From positions 277,129 through 341,128 of the forward strand of contig VWZP01005252.1 in assembly GCA_013396995.1 (NCBI GenBank): a stretch of DNA of 64,000 bases, given 5' to 3'. Below, piece after piece: positions 1 through 12,579 of this stretch (position 1 is its first letter; every line of letters starts with the position of its first letter). Both the position numbers and the translations under genes were made by a program. Below the pieces are notes generated by a model. That model did no database searches. It was given only the letters and a program-made list of their open reading frames with translations, and was not told the DNA's origin. Source of the stretch: Dicaeum eximium (lineage: Eukaryota > Chordata > Aves > Passeriformes > Dicaeidae).

Positions 1-1390
1 GCTGTGCTGCTCTTGCTCCTGAGGTACCTCCTGGGTGCCCAATCTCCCACCCTGCCTGGGCTCTGTGACTGTGCCCTGCAGAGAAGTGGCTCTCAAATGG
101 TCTCAGACTCTGCCCTGGGTCTCTGCTGGGTCTCTAGATGGAGAGCTCTGAGTGGAGGTTTCCCATGAGAGGCTTTTGCAATAGCTGGGACATGGCTGGG
201 AGCTTTCAAACATCTTTCACTGTGTCCTGAGCCCATGCTCTGAAGGCAGAGTTCCATGGGGGTGGGCATTCTCAGCAAGAGTTCCTTAAGCATGGAGCAC
301 AGGGGGTTTGTCTTGTTGTACAAACCCACAGTTCCTGAGGTTGCACTGAGTAGGCCCTTCCTGAGGTGTCTGTCTGGAGGGCAGGAAATGAAGATGAAGA
401 TGATATTTGGGAATATCAAAGCAGCACAGCTCCAGAATATTATATTTTGCCATTAGGCTCAAACCTCCAGGACAGAGAGCAGCCCTTGAGGCAGGGAGAG
501 CTGCGTGTGACTGGTACATCTGATACTCTGAGGTTTCAGCCTCTGGGTCCCTCCTTCTCCTGGCAGCAGCAGTGAGCAGAAGCAGTTACCTGGAGATTGA
601 TGGACTATTATGGATGTGCGTGTGGGAACCATTTAAAACAAGCAAGGAAAGCAGCAGTGTTCCTGGAGAAGGATCTACGTGAGATGACAGTGCGATCTGG
701 GAAACCCTCCCCTGCAAAAGCTACTTGAATTTAGATACTTTTTCATTTTAACCACTTTAATTTCTTTATGAGGGCTTTCACTTGAAAAAGTGGCAGCACC
801 GACAGGGCTTGGAAAGATTTGTCTTCAGCCAATTTATTCTGCAGCACATTTATCATTTCATCAGTAATTTAAGCAGAAACACTTGATTGTGCATTCATTT
901 ATACAGCTCAGAGCTGCTTGGTTGTGTGTTACTTGGGGAAAGTGTGAGGACAGATCAACAGGGAAGGGGCAATGCCAGGGGTGTTCCTAAGAAACCTCTG
1001 CAAAGGTGACTGTGGAGAGGGGAAATGTCAGGAGCCCATCAGCTGGGTGAAACCAATAAAACCCAACTTCATGTAAAGCTTTTCCTCATCACAGGCTAAT
1101 TTAGTGTGAAGATGGCAGCACCACCCTTCCCTTCCCCTCCCTTCTCCAGGCTATTAGGGGTTTGTGAGGGGCTCCCAAGATCAAAGCTCCCTTGGTGATT
1201 TAATTGATGTGCAGCTGCTGCCTGTGAGTGGAGGGAGGCAGGAGCTCTGGGGAGGGAAGGGGAGCACGGGGACACACCACAGCCCTGCCAGAAGAAACGC
1301 TGCAGAAATCCCCCTGCCTCTGCCTGGCAGCCCTGGAGTTATTTATGCACACACATAAAGGGTTCCATGCATCCCACTGAAATCCCTGTT
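1..1390. other. Intergenic, no gene seen
   Basis: Unique sequence of mixed composition with few CpGs. Open frames here are short and overlap on both strands, with no recognisable domain and no strong exon boundaries. There is an AT-leaning segment at about 720-930 and G-rich, purine-rich text at 1130-1270. I see no repeat family that I can name. Confidence 0.6.
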
Positions 1391-1640
1391 ATTTGTCAGT
1401 GAGATCCCCCCTCCCTCCTGCCTTAGCTAACATTTACAGTAAATCTGTTACACTGACCATTAAATCTGGAGCTGCCCTGAGCGATAGTTTCAATGGGTGT
1501 GTTGACAGCCCGAGTGTTAATAATGATGCAAACACTAACCTGTTTATTGATTTGCTTTTTGTACCCTTCATTCTAGCTCACTCCTTCTCACTCTCGGAGG
1601 AGAAATCCTAGAATTAGTAATCAGGTGACAGCTCAGAGCC
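1391..1640. promoter_or_regulatory. Candidate conserved non-coding element
   Basis: Repeat-free stretch with several homeodomain-type ATTA/TAAT cores, for example TGTTAATAATGATGC near 1515, and GCGATAG and CCCGAGTG words that retain CpG in a CpG-poor setting. It also has TTTATTGATTTGC near 1543, which resembles a forkhead or HOX-type site. This composition is typical of vertebrate enhancers in gene deserts. A short open frame on the plus strand across it has no recognisable protein. Conservation was not tested, so the call is inference. Confidence 0.3.
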
Positions 1641-3524
1641 CCCGTCTGTTCCCAGCAGTGTCATCCAACCCAAACTCCTGGAGATAAATCACAGGTGCCG
1701 TGTTCTGCCTCTGCCAGCCATTCAATATACTGTTACTCAATGCAAGATGTAGTATTTGTCATTGGTGCCAGCAGATAGGAGGAGAAAAAAAAAAAAAAAA
1801 AAAGAAAGAAACATTAACACAGACGTGAAAAGCTTTTAACTTTGACAAGAGAAGCAGAGGGAAGTTTTACATTTAGCCCCTCCACGGAAGGCCAGTGCCC
1901 ATCCATTAAAGCAGCTTGTCAGACGTTGGGTGTGGTAGAATGGAGCTGGGATCAGGATGCTGAGGGGAAATCTGACATTCTCATGGTGCTCCCTCCTCCT
2001 GCTGCCGGGTGGATGCCTGCCTACAGCACTCAGGAGCACGGCATTGGTGAAAGGCTTTTTGGGTTCCCACAAAAAATCTATTCAGGAGCCTCCTAGAAGC
2101 TGAGGCTTAGGTGGGTTTGTAGAGGGGGTGCAAACAGCAGTTTTGATTTATGCCCTGGGGGCCTGGGAGCCTGCTCAGACTGTGAGGGACACAAGGGGAG
2201 CAGTGGCACAGCCCCAAGGCCCTGCTTGTCCTGTGCTGGGAAGCAGCTCAGCCAACTCACGTGCTTCTGAAACATTGGCCCCAAACCACTCCTATCTGAG
2301 CTACCTGGCAGGGTCCCCCAGGCTGTAAAGGGTGAAGAGCTTTGCCAGCAGGGCCTGAGCAGGAGCCAGGAGCTCACATCTGCAGGGATCAGCCGTACAC
2401 CAAGCCAGGAGCTGCAGATGCTTTCCCGTGACGGGCTCCGTGTGACATCCAGCACCAGGCACCTCAGCTCTGCTGATGAGATGCACAGGCTGGGAAAGGA
2501 GAAGCTGGAGCTGACTGAAATCTGGGCTTCATGTTCCCCATCTAGCAGTGCTTTTTGACCTCTGGTTTTTATGGTCAGGGGAGAAACCTGCCCGTAAATA
2601 GGCAGAATTTATAGACCCTGCAGGGGCTCTGATATATTCCCCAGGAGCTGGGGCCCCAAAGGCTTTCAGTGACATTTATAAGCTTCACTCAGTTGTCAGA
2701 CCCCTCAGTTCCTTTTATTTCTGCTAAGTTTATAAGCTCTGAAAGAGCAGTCTGCAGTGTTTATTAACTGCACTGCAGAGCTGAAGAAAAGCAGCTGATC
2801 CAAAAGAAACACAATTCTACCTGTACCACTTAAACATGGTTCAAACCAAAGCTCCACGTTCTGTCTATTTTATCCTGTCTCCTAAGATGCACCCATCAGC
2901 AAACAGATGGATGTGTGTTATTACAGAAAATAAAATTATGCCAGTGTTAAAAATCCTAATTGATGCCTTAATTCATTAGGAGGAACCAGAATGGAACATA
3001 ACAACCAACCACTAAAAGTGGGAGTTTGTCAAGTCTTAAATATTAGTATCTATGTGAATATGTAAATGTGTCCATAAGGAGAAGCTAAAATCCAATGAAA
3101 ATAAAATATGTTTAAAAGAATTGTACCATGCGTGTTTCAATATTTTTTAATTAGGGTCCTTCAGCTCTGTGAAACATCAAATTTCCCAGGGACAAGGGAA
3201 CCTGTGGTGGCAGCCAGCAGTTTGGGAAAAAAGTGTTTAGTGCTGTAGTACATGGAAGTAGCCTCAGGACAGCAGGATCAGCCACTGGTTTTGACATATA
3301 TAAAATAACTGTGCTCAAATTATAAATCCCAGGGTGTTTTAGACTACATGGTATGTCTGCAATGATTCTGAGGAAAACAGAGCTCTTTCCACAGTGGAAT
3401 GGACACCCAGGTTTATTTCAGCTATTGGTGCAGAACAAAGCAGTGACAGATTCCTTGCCTTGATTTCAATAAATTGAAAGGGTGAAATGCTGTGTACAAG
3501 ATTAAGAAAAACTTTAATTAAGGA
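1641..3524. other. Intergenic, poly-A tract plus AT-rich DNA
   Basis: A pure A run occupies 1785-1803, followed by a short AAAG extension, like a degraded poly-A microsatellite. The segment at 2100-2480 is GC-richer and gives several overlapping chance frames on both strands. From 2540 to 3480 the DNA is AT-rich with repeated TTTATAAGCT words near 2680 and 2725. No gene or named repeat family is visible. Confidence 0.55.
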
Positions 3525-3612
3525 TTTATTATGATTATTTATTTATTATTATTTATTTATTATTCATATATTTATTTATTATTTAATTAAGGATTTATTT
3601 AGTTAAGGATTC
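3525..3612. repeat. ATTT-type AT-rich simple repeat
   Basis: Imperfect tandem ATTT/TTTA tetranucleotides, interrupted by TATTCATATA and by a repeat of the flanking word TTAAGGATTTATT. That flanking word occurs at both ends of the tract (near 3518 and 3585), which suggests expansion by slippage of a slightly longer unit. No coding potential. Confidence 0.8.
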
Positions 3613-6085
3613 CCATGTAAGATTTCAGGACTCCTTTTTTTAAACTTTTAAATATTTTGTTTTTAGTTTCTTTTTACTTTTTTTCCTAATAGGACAATAT
3701 GCTAAATTTCGTTCATGGTGTTTACAAAATTGTAGAGCTGATTGTATTTGGGCTGGGCAGCTGTGAAGGAAGATTTAACATTTCTGATTTAATCAAACAT
3801 TTAGACGGGCTTGGACCCCACCTTTTGAATGTGGATGAGAGTTAAAGTTATTGACTTGGCTGAGCAGTGTTTTCCCTGTAGGAGCTGAGGTTTGGAGTTC
3901 TCAGGCTGGTAACAAAAATCATGTGATTTTAACAGAACAGAGGCACAGGAAGAAGAACCAGTCCAGAAGCTGGGGACTGGGAGGGATGATGAAATAACAG
4001 GGTTATTTGTAGACAGAACTACTAGAAGTGGGAAAAGCACAGAAATAAAAGCAAAGCCCAAGAGGAACAGAAAGCACATGAAATGAGTGGAAAGGAGAAC
4101 AAAGCCTCATCCTGTGAGACACAGGAGAAGGCCAATCTTAAATAATTATAGCAACAGTTTCACTTTAAAATCAGGATGTATATTTGTCGTGGCTCCTCCA
4201 ACAGTGCAAGTCTCTCCTCCTCCCTTTCTTTGCACAGATTTCCCCAGACAATTCACAGTCCTTTCCTTCCTTTATTTATGTGGTTTCATATTTCATGGCT
4301 TTTGGTTACTGTATTCCCATCATGATTTATGACCAAAGGGAGGAATTGCATCCAGGTGATGATCCAGTCCATTATCTCTAGGGAGATGCTGACCACTGTA
4401 GTGGAGCACAGAGACCTGTTGTACCACGTGATGGAGAACAAGCAGAAAAAGGAGGCTTCCAGGTTATGGGGGAAAAGCACAATTTTTGTAATTTGGACAG
4501 TTGGATACAAAAAAAAAAATTCCTTTTTCCTATTTTTCATCTTCCCGAATGGGATTATTATTAAAAAAAATATAGGAGACCAAATATATTCAATGTGTTA
4601 ACACCCAGCTGCCTTAGCTGAAATGACCCATTTTAAATGCATGATACAACGGGGAAAATCTGTCTCCATACCACCCTTGGCTGGGCTGAAGAATTTTTTC
4701 TTCCACTTTTTCCTTCCAGTTTTCTGCTTTGCCATTAATAAATCAAGATTTCTTGGCCCTGCTCTACACCTTCACAGCTTTTGCAGGTCATTAATACCAA
4801 GACAGGGCTGTTAATCTCCTGGTCCCAAGGTGCATCGAGCCACTTGCAGAGAGAGAGAGACTGGGACATGGTGGGACCATGCCCTCGGTCACAGAGCAGG
4901 GGGATGCACCCCAGGCCACATTAATTCCAGAAATGTCCCCCTGGGGCCTGGCCTGCCCATCCTGCTCTGGCAGCAGCTGCTGGTTTTGGGTGTGGAGCCT
5001 GGGGTAAAGCTCAGTGTGAGGTGTCTCTGCCCTGAGCCCCAGCGCTGTTACTGCCTGTGCCCTACTTCAGCAGTGGCTCTGCCAAGGAATATCATCTCCT
5101 TCTCTGCTGTTATTGAGGTCTTATTCCCACTTGGGTTTCTTATCCAATTCAGCCCTCCTATCCCTAGTGGCGTGTAGGAGAGGCTAACACCCTTGCTTTA
5201 TTTTTCAGGTCTCTTCCCATCAGTGAAGGGCAGGAACAAAGCTTGGCAATGAAAGGCAATTTCTCCTAACCCAGTGGGCGAGCACGGTGTGGTAAGAGTG
5301 CTTTTAAACAAAAAAAAAAAATCCAATAACTTCCATATAAATTGTCCAGGAGAGAAAACTTTGTGTTTTTGACATTTGTAGCTGTTTCAGCATTTTTCTG
5401 TGCGAGACGAAAAACTTTTGCATTGAGCAAAACACAGATTTATGATCAATAAAGCGAAGTTTAACAGTTTATAGGGGCCATACATTCTTTTTTCAAAAAT
5501 CTGATATTAAAAACTATTTTTCCCTCCCAACCATGTGGGAAAGCTTCTCTGGTGTCACAGTTTCAGCATAGTAAAGCAGCTGGCAGAGCTCTGAGAATAA
5601 CCACTGGATGGGGTTTCCTGCAGGACGAGTTGCCACCCAAGCCACCCCCTCTTGCCTCCATGGAGCCATGAACAATAAGAGCCCATGAACACCTGGGTGT
5701 GGACCTTGAGCTCTGGGGCTGGGCTAGCCCTGTGCTTCAGAGAGTTTAGGAACACAAGGCTTTTGCAGGAACCTTTCTGGACCATAAAATAAACCAGTTC
5801 CTAATAAGTCTCCCACAAGGCTCTGCAGGTCCTCCCACAGCACAAGATACAAGCAGAGGACAGGCAGCTGCTGCCAGACAGAGTCCCAAGGGGTTTGGGA
5901 ACTGCTGGGACTGGGTATGTGTGAGGTTTCATTGCACTGCCTCGTGTCAGGTGCTCAGGGAGTGCTGGGCTGGCTTCTCCCCCTCTCTGCTCTGGTCCAC
6001 AGGAGCATGGAGCAGGCAAATCCTCAGGTTTAGCCCACTTACCTTTACCTCTCTCCAACAATGCTCACCTCTGAAAGCATTCACG
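3613..6085. other. Intergenic, no gene seen
   Basis: Mostly AT-rich unique DNA at 3613-4800 and 5290-5540, with a GC-richer part at 4800-5180. Frames of up to about 115 codons in the latter lack recognisable domains and overlap on both strands. Several A runs (near 4509, 4564 and 5311) are simple mononucleotide tracts. Confidence 0.55.
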
Positions 6086-6310
6086 TGATAGAAGCACAGA
6101 ATGGTTTGGTTGGAAGGGACCTTAAAGCTCATCCAGTTCCACCAGACTGAGCTGCTCCAAGCCCTGTCCAACCTGGCCTTGAACATTCTCAGGATTGGGG
6201 CAGCCACATCTTCCCTGGGAAGCCTGAACCAGGGCCTCACCACCCTCACAGGGAAGAATTTATCCCTTATAGCTAATCTAAACCTACTCTCTTTGTCCCT
6301 TGTGCTTTCC
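6086..6310 (-). mobile_element. CR1 LINE 3' fragment (minus strand)
   Basis: The plus-strand text begins with AGAATGGTTTGGTTGGAAG and proceeds through CTTAAAGCTCATCCAGTTCC, the 'CTGTCCAACCTGGCCTTGAA' block and TCACCACCCTCACAGGGAAG. These are the reverse complement of the conserved 3' end of avian CR1 retrotransposons, so the element lies on the minus strand with its 3' end to the left. Only the 3' untranslated end is present (5' truncated, the usual CR1 fate), and no reverse transcriptase region is seen. Divergence from the canonical family is clear, so it is an old copy. The 135-codon minus-strand frame across it is not a gene. Confidence 0.88.
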
Positions 6311-7439
6311 ACTGTAACAAATGTGCCAGGTTCTGTTGCAGGAATGCTGAACATACTAGAAAACAGAGAAGACTCTTATTCTCCAATGAAAAGACCACTG
6401 CAATTGATTGTTTATATATTCTACCAGAAAATCACATCCACAGGCTGCCTGATAAAAGCTATTTGAACTTGGTTTTATACACAAAATTTAAGGTGTAATT
6501 TTGAGTATAAAACTATGACGTATAGGGACAATTTTGTTGTTATTAAAACCAACAAGGGTTATTAGATTTATTGTAGAGCTAGGGAGGTGAGGTAGTTCTT
6601 ATTTTATGCTCCTGATTCCCTGATTATGCAGTCTCAGAGATTCCTGAATCTGAAGAAAAGTGTAAGTGCTCATGTTGCCCTTATCTCTTCAACATGTTCC
6701 TCTCTGTAAAGGACAATCTCAACACAAGACCTACAGTGGAAAAATAGGAAAGTGTCCATTACCTGAAGAAGGCAGGGATTTAGCCTTTTTTTTTTTCTTC
6801 TACAGAGCATCTGACTAAGCCAATAAATTTGTTGAGGAGGTAAATTGGACTAAATAATCCCCAGGTTCTGCACTGAGGATGGTGTTGCAGCACAACCACA
6901 CTGGCCGCATCCTCTTCTTCCCACGATTTGCCTTGAAATTTATCACCCAGTTGTGAGCTTTTTGCGTAAATCCCCAGTGAATTGATGGGAGAAGGGAATC
7001 TGGCTGAGGTTTATATGGTGGGTCTTAAACCTTTAAACACTGGTGGCAGCACGGTCCCCATAAAGCTGAGCCTTGGGGAATTTATTTACACATGGGCAGC
7101 TGGGACGTGTGGAAAATTGGACTGAAGCAAGTGGGAGCTCAGAGCTGAGCAGTGGAACTTGACTAACAGCATGCCATGATTTCTGTGGGGTGTACAGCCA
7201 TTTTCACTTGATTAAATAAACTCGGTTCTTGGCATGTCTGAAAAGCAGCTGTTAGAGCTTTCTGTCTAAGAGCTTGCAAGGTTTTGCATTTCTTCTGATG
7301 AGAAATTTACACTTAGAAGACTAAAGGATCTCCAAAGCGATGTTTTCTGAAGCAGATAGTGCCATTATGAGTCTCTTAAGCACTTGCAGTGAGTATCTGA
7401 GCTGAGCAGCATCTCCTGACTGACAAAGCCAAAGCAACT
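6311..7439. other. Intergenic, no gene seen
   Basis: AT-leaning unique DNA with a T run near 6788-6797. The segment at 6940-7110 has enhancer-like words (TTTGCGTAAATCC, TTTATTTACA) but nothing decisive. No open frame of note. Confidence 0.5.
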
Positions 7440-7860
7440 GTTACAGAATTATGACTGGAGCATATATAATGTTTGTGTTTAACAAGATGACAGAAATGCC
7501 ACCTTAGTAAAAACTGATTATGGTTACAGCTGAACAATTCACATCATGCAAGATTTATAATATTAAGGTTATGCAATCATCTAATCGGAGAGACAAGCCT
7601 TGAGTAATAATATGAAATGCATGTACTTCAATCTGCAGCACTGGATTCATTGCTGTTTTCTTATTAGCTCATGCCAGCATTAGGGCTGCATTATCCATTT
7701 CACCATAGTCTAATTCAGCATTTCCATCTGAAAACATATGCACAATAAGTGATCTATGCCAAACAGGGAAATGGAGACAAGGCCATTTGAGTGACTTCAC
7801 GGCTATAAAAACATACATAATCTGTATGTCTTTCAGCAATTCTCAGTACTTTTTACTACA
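7440..7860. promoter_or_regulatory. Candidate conserved non-coding element
   Basis: About 420 bp, repeat-free and AT-rich, packed with regulatory-type words. Examples are TGATTATGGTTACAG, GGTTATGCAATCATCTAATCG (a C/EBP-like plus homeodomain-like arrangement near 7566-7587), CTTATTAGC, GTCTAATTCAGC and CACAATAAGTGATC. There is no open frame and no repeat similarity I recognise. It reads like a deeply conserved vertebrate enhancer, but conservation has to be tested. Confidence 0.35.
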
Positions 7861-9060
7861 TTTCTTTGCATGAAAAGTTTTCCCAAAATAAAGGAAAAAA
7901 TAGAAATTGCTCCTTCTCTTCCCTGGAGAACAATACTTTGGGGGTGGAACCAGAGTGGGAATCCAATATGTGAATTTCTCATCTTGGAAGTGGGAATATC
8001 AGATCATTTTATTAGTGCTGTGCCAGCTCACTGGGAAGTGGCTCATAATAGGAGAGAATTACTTGAAATATGCATCAACCAGCCCAGATAAAATTGGTAA
8101 TATTTATATGGAAAAGGAATCTCTGTTTTTTCTTAGAAGTGAGATATCTCAGATACTTTCCAAAAATCAGATGTTTTTCATCCAACAAATAGCAGCACAC
8201 ACACACACATATATATCTATGACAATATATGTATATATAAACTCTAACTGGTAAATTACTGTACAGGACAGTCATAGTGTAATTCAGGTTAAAAATATGC
8301 TGTTTTGGGGCTGATGAGTTCAGGCATCGTATTTCAAAAGCACATATTATAAAAGTTGACAAGTGTTTATAATGCAATAATCAGACTAATTGACTGAGAT
8401 CCCTGATTAAAATGAGACTTTTCATGCAAAGCTCAGACTGAGATTCCCTCTGAGCTGAGTTAATTTTCCAGAGCCTGTGCAGACTTTGGTCCTGTGAGGC
8501 TCTGGGGTCTTGGGACATCAGGCAGTCCTGGGAGGATGGGGGATTTCACTGAACCAAAAGTTCTGGTAATTTGTTGTTAAGATCCCTGTACATGCAGGTG
8601 GATTCATCAGACTCCTGCAACAATCACAATTCTCAGGGAAAAAAAAAAAAAGCAGAATTTCAAAGGTAAACAGAAGGCATTTGTGTGCTGGGGTCTGATT
8701 TATTATACACACTATATATAGCTGTCATTAAATGAGCAGGCTAACGTGCAACTATTCATCATGGGGGGAAATGAACAGGCCATTCTCTGCTTGCCTGGAA
8801 TGGTTCATATTTCTGGAAACTAAAAGCAGTGTCTAGGAAAGGAAAGAATGCCTAAAATGCCGTAAGATATTTGATTTATTCTCTTCAGGCATTGCCTCTC
8901 CCTCTTCCCTGTGTCCCAGAGTATTATTCAAGTCAATCGATCTTAGAGACTATTTCTAGCAAGCCCAGTTTTTCCCCAAATTCCCTGCTAAAGACCTTAA
9001 TCTGCCCCCTTTTGTTGTTATTGTCATTAAAATAGGCTCAAATCAGTCCACAGGGTTTTT
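7861..9060. other. Intergenic with AC/AT microsatellite
   Basis: Contains a short (CA)n tract followed by (AT)-rich alternation at about 8195-8240, an A run at 8640-8652, and otherwise unique AT-rich DNA. Frames of about 100 codons near 7870-8377 on both strands translate the microsatellite and are not credible genes. Confidence 0.6.
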
Positions 9061-9069
9061 TGTTTGGTT

Positions 9070-9070
<1 letters not shown>

Positions 9071-9116
<46 letters not shown>

Positions 9117-9134
9117 TTTTTTTTTTTTTTTTTT
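9071..9134. repeat. Long poly-T tract
   Basis: Sixty-four bases of T interrupted by a single G at 9116. The exact length in an assembly is unreliable because such tracts are hard to sequence. It is not attached to a recognisable retrotransposon body on either side, so a retroposon tail on the minus strand is possible but unsupported. The plus-strand frame across it is an artefact of TTT codons. Confidence 0.9.
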
Positions 9135-9740
9135 ACTTTGAAGGTACATTTTGATCTAAGGAAAACAATTCATCTCCTCACTTGTGTTACCAGCAATTCA
9201 CTTACGAGTCTGCATACGGTAAAGTGCAATATCCTTTCGGGTGCCAGCTAAAGCAATTCTCAGCTTGCTGTTTAGTTACACAAGAAACAGAAAATAAGTG
9301 ATGCTGCCTGACCAAAACAGCTCCCTGAGTGCTGAGTCAGGGATATGACTAGAAATACTCAGATTCCTCTTAGCAACAAATAATTGTTGAAGAAATCCAG
9401 GAATAATTTTAATTAATGAATAAATATGATTTTGAACTATTTGTGGCTACAAAGTGACGCATTATTTAATGAACTAGGAGAAATGTCTAATACAACCTAA
9501 AAATTGCAATCTAAATAGTTGTTTCAACAGAAAATTGGAATTTAGTTAGGTTACGCCTTTCATGACAAGACTCCCTTGACACAGATGCGTGGCTTTTCTC
9601 ACTAAAATATGCAATGCTTCTGGCTGAAATGAAATGAAATATTTTGGTTTTCAGGAGAAAAAATGTTCAGTATGTTAGGCTGAAAACTCAACGTTTTCCA
9701 GGACGTTTTGTAAGTCTCAGATCCCAATTTTGGCTGTCAA
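9135..9740. promoter_or_regulatory. Candidate conserved non-coding element
   Basis: Unique DNA right of the poly-T tract with an unusual density of retained CpGs for this desert: CTTACGAGTC, GCATACGGTAAAG, CTTTCGGGTGCC (9200-9250), AAAGTGACGCATTATTTAATG (9452-9472), GGTTACGCC and GATGCGTGGC (9550-9595). It also has many AATTA/TAAT cores. No coding frame. Retained CpGs together with homeodomain and AP-1/CRE-like words (TGACGCA) are suggestive of an enhancer. Inference only. Confidence 0.33.
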
Positions 9741-11780
9741 TTCACTTATCGTTCAGTTGTGCAATTCAAATAAAATCCTCTCTGGAATGAGACAGGGCTC
9801 TGTGCTAACACTGCAGGGTTTTACATGGAGTGGGATGAGGAGGCAGCAGGGCAGGATCATGTAGGGTCTCACCCTACCCCAGCTTCTCCAGCAGATCCCT
9901 GGAGCAGCCAGCCCAGCACAGCATGCAGAGCTGTGCTGATTTTTGGAAGGATTTTTGGTGTCACCCAGCCAGAGAGAGCTGGGGGACATTACACTCCAAG
10001 CACTGGCCACCCCATGGACGATCAACTCTGATTTTTCCTGCCAGCTCTGCCCTACACTCATCCTCAGCTTCAAGGCTTTGGGGTTGTTTTTGTCTTTTCC
10101 AGCTTGGGGAAGCTAAGGGAGGGGAAGGGGGGACAAGGAAACCCTCTAAAAGCCAAAGTGCCCCCCAGGGCTGTCCATCCCGGGCAGGGAGATGAAAGGC
10201 TCTGCTGTGGGACAATGGGGTGTGTGGGTGTCTCTGTCAAAGCCGCTGACACCCAGGGCTGAGCTGCACAAAACACCCGAGGTCGGCAGGGATAAAAGCA
10301 GCCACGGCCCTCAGGGCTCTGCTTTCTGCCCTGTTGGGCGAGTTCAAGGCAGGTGAGGCACAGGCAGGAGTAGCTTCCCCCACGGCTTCTCAGAGTTCTG
10401 CTCCTGGTTCCTCCTTCTGTAGGTGAGGAAGGGTCTCAGGTGTCACTTGGCATCGACTCTGGTTCCTCCACCCAAGCCCTCCCAGCCTCCCCAGAGTGCC
10501 CTTCAAAGAGCAATCTCTGCTGTGCCTTTTCTAGAATAGACAAAATTCAAACTGCTTCTTCTTGACTGTGCAACTTCTTCATTTCACTCTGGTTTGAGCT
10601 GGTGAGTTAAAACACACACCTGAACACGGCAGCCCACACAGGCAAGGATACATGTGGAGGAAGGTAAGGCACCCAGATTTAATTGCAATTAGGGCTTTTC
10701 CTGCAGCTTCACAGCCTTTCCTGGCTGTACATGCACACACACACACACAAACACATCCCAGAAACAGCTCCAGAGCTTAACCACAATGGAATTACTTATC
10801 AGCAACAAAAATCCAGACAAAAAAAATCAAGGTGTTTTGTTCAGGGCTTGGGTTGGGAAAAGAAAAGGTCAGGATGCTGACTAACAGACTATTTTAGGAT
10901 GTAACTGATGCCCTTAGAAGTGTGTTCCACCCTTCCCTATTCTATTCTCTCACCCACCCCCACCTAAATACAAAATAACCTGCAATCCAATTAGTGCTGA
11001 GTGTGTACGAAGCAATCACATTTAATAAACAGAGCTGGTAGGTTTTAAAAAATAAAGCCTTGTCCATGACCTTTTCTTAATTTTGTTGGATATAATCTGA
11101 AATTCTGCTCTATTTATTTACGCTTGCAGTTTAATTAGGGCTGGTTATTTTACCCCAGCTACCTGCTCGCAGGCACGTAGGGGAGCTCACACTCACAGTG
11201 CTCCTGCACAGCTCCTCTGCCATCCCCAGGAGCTGCTGGGCTGAACTCCTGTCACACACGCCCTCAGCAGATTAATAATGACAGAGTCAGTGTGAGTGAG
11301 TGTGAATAACATGCCCTGGTAACAAGTCAGGAGCATAGAGAGGGATTTGTGTCTTTTAAATGGATTTGAGACAGCAGCGTGGAGTTTTCTTTTTTTTATT
11401 TTTTTTCCCCTGTTTCAGTTCTGATTTGCTCTTCTTCCACAGCCATCACTTCATTCCATGGAGAGGTGCCACAGAACGCTCTCTACTCGCTATACAAAGA
11501 GGAGTGATCCCCTCTGAGCCCTCTTTTTAATTCTTTGAGAGTAGACAAAGCAGAAAAGAACTGACAGAAGCAGCATGAACAATAAGCTGTGTTTTCCAGA
11601 ATCGATAGTGAAAACCAGGAAATTTTTTGGTTGAGGCAAGGGGTAGAAGAAGAAGAAGAAGGTGGCTTTGAAGAGGGGCCAGAGAGAGGATTTTGTCTGG
11701 CGTCTTTAGGAGGTGGAAGACAGAATTAAATATCAGCTTGTGACACACTGGGTCCAGTGGTTAAATCCATCATGTTCCAC
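9741..11780. other. Intergenic, GC-richer segment with AC repeat
   Basis: The part at 9820-10500 is relatively GC-rich and produces overlapping frames of up to 106 codons on both strands, none with a recognisable product. A short (AC)n microsatellite lies at 10733-10750. The part at 11390-11410 has T runs. A GAAGAA-rich purine tract lies at 11645-11662. No named repeat except the adjoining CR1. Confidence 0.55.
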
Positions 11781-11784
11781 CATG

Positions 11785-12000
11785 GAATTGTGGATCACAG
11801 GATGGTTTGGTTTGGGCTGGGAGGCACCTTACAGGTCACCTTGTTCCAGTCCTTGCCACATGGGCAGGGACACCTGCCACTACCCCTGTTTGCTCCAAGC
11901 CCTGTCCAGCCTGGCCTTGGACACTGCCAGGGATCCAGGGGCAGCCACAGCTGCTCTGGGTAGCCTGTGCCAGGGCCTGCCCAGCCTGATGGCAGGAGGC
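11785..12000 (-). mobile_element. CR1 LINE 3' fragment (minus strand)
   Basis: The plus strand reads ATCACAGGATGGTTTGG, then the CCTTGCCACATGGGCAGGGACACC block, CCAAGCCCTGTCCAGCCTGG, GGGGCAGCCACAGCTGCTCT and GCCAGGGCCTGCCCAGCCTG. These blocks occur in the same order as the reverse complement of the CR1 3' end. It is a minus-strand copy, truncated after roughly 215 bp and lacking the reverse transcriptase domain. The third CR1, at 25733, shares the CCAGCCTGGCCTTGGACACT wording, which suggests the same subfamily. The 151-codon plus-strand frame over it is a shadow. Confidence 0.85.
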
Positions 12001-12579
12001 ACAAACACTCAGCAGGTGCTGGACACGAGGACAGGCAGGTCAGGAAGAGCCCCAGTGAGTGTGCAGAGGCTTTGGCTGCTCCATCCCCTCATCACAGCAG
12101 TACAACATTTTCCACCTTTGGGAAAAGCATCCTTTGATGTTCAGCAAGGCTTCCAGGTGAAAATTTAGGATTATCTCTGAAAAAATGTGGAGCACCAAAA
12201 ACCAGTGCCCCAAATGTCCTGCTTGCTTTCCCACGGTGCTGTTCCAGGTTATGCCGCTTTTGGTGGCGAAAGTGGCGTAAGAAATCCTGGCTATCTGTTT
12301 ATTCACACATCTCAGATTGCCTCTCCTTTCATCTGTCAGGGGTACAAAACACTCCCTCCCACCCCCAAAAACCACCAGGCACAGGTTGGCAAGGCTTGCT
12401 GAAACTGGCTCCTCTTCCAGAGGCAGCAGAGCACAGACCTGCCAGTTCCTCACCTCGCATTGCCCAAGCGCCAGACTTCCCATTCCACCCAAAAATGCAC
12501 CTGAAAGGGTTTGAAGTTTGCCTGCTGCTGCCTGACTGCAGCAGTGGATTAACAAGTGAGAGTAGCACGTGGAACCAAG
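12001..12579. other. Intergenic, no gene seen
   Basis: Unique sequence right of the CR1. A 211-codon minus-strand frame spans 12040-12675. It runs across the CR1 flank and the start of the following regulatory-looking segment, and it has no recognisable domain. Four other frames overlap it, so I treat it as chance. Confidence 0.5.

Noticed and set aside
5947..6466. Frames of 121-135 codons on both strands
   Set aside because: They overlap the CR1 3' untranslated fragment, which is non-coding in the intact element.
9060..9251. Open frame with a long phenylalanine run
   Set aside because: It is the poly-T tract read as TTT codons.
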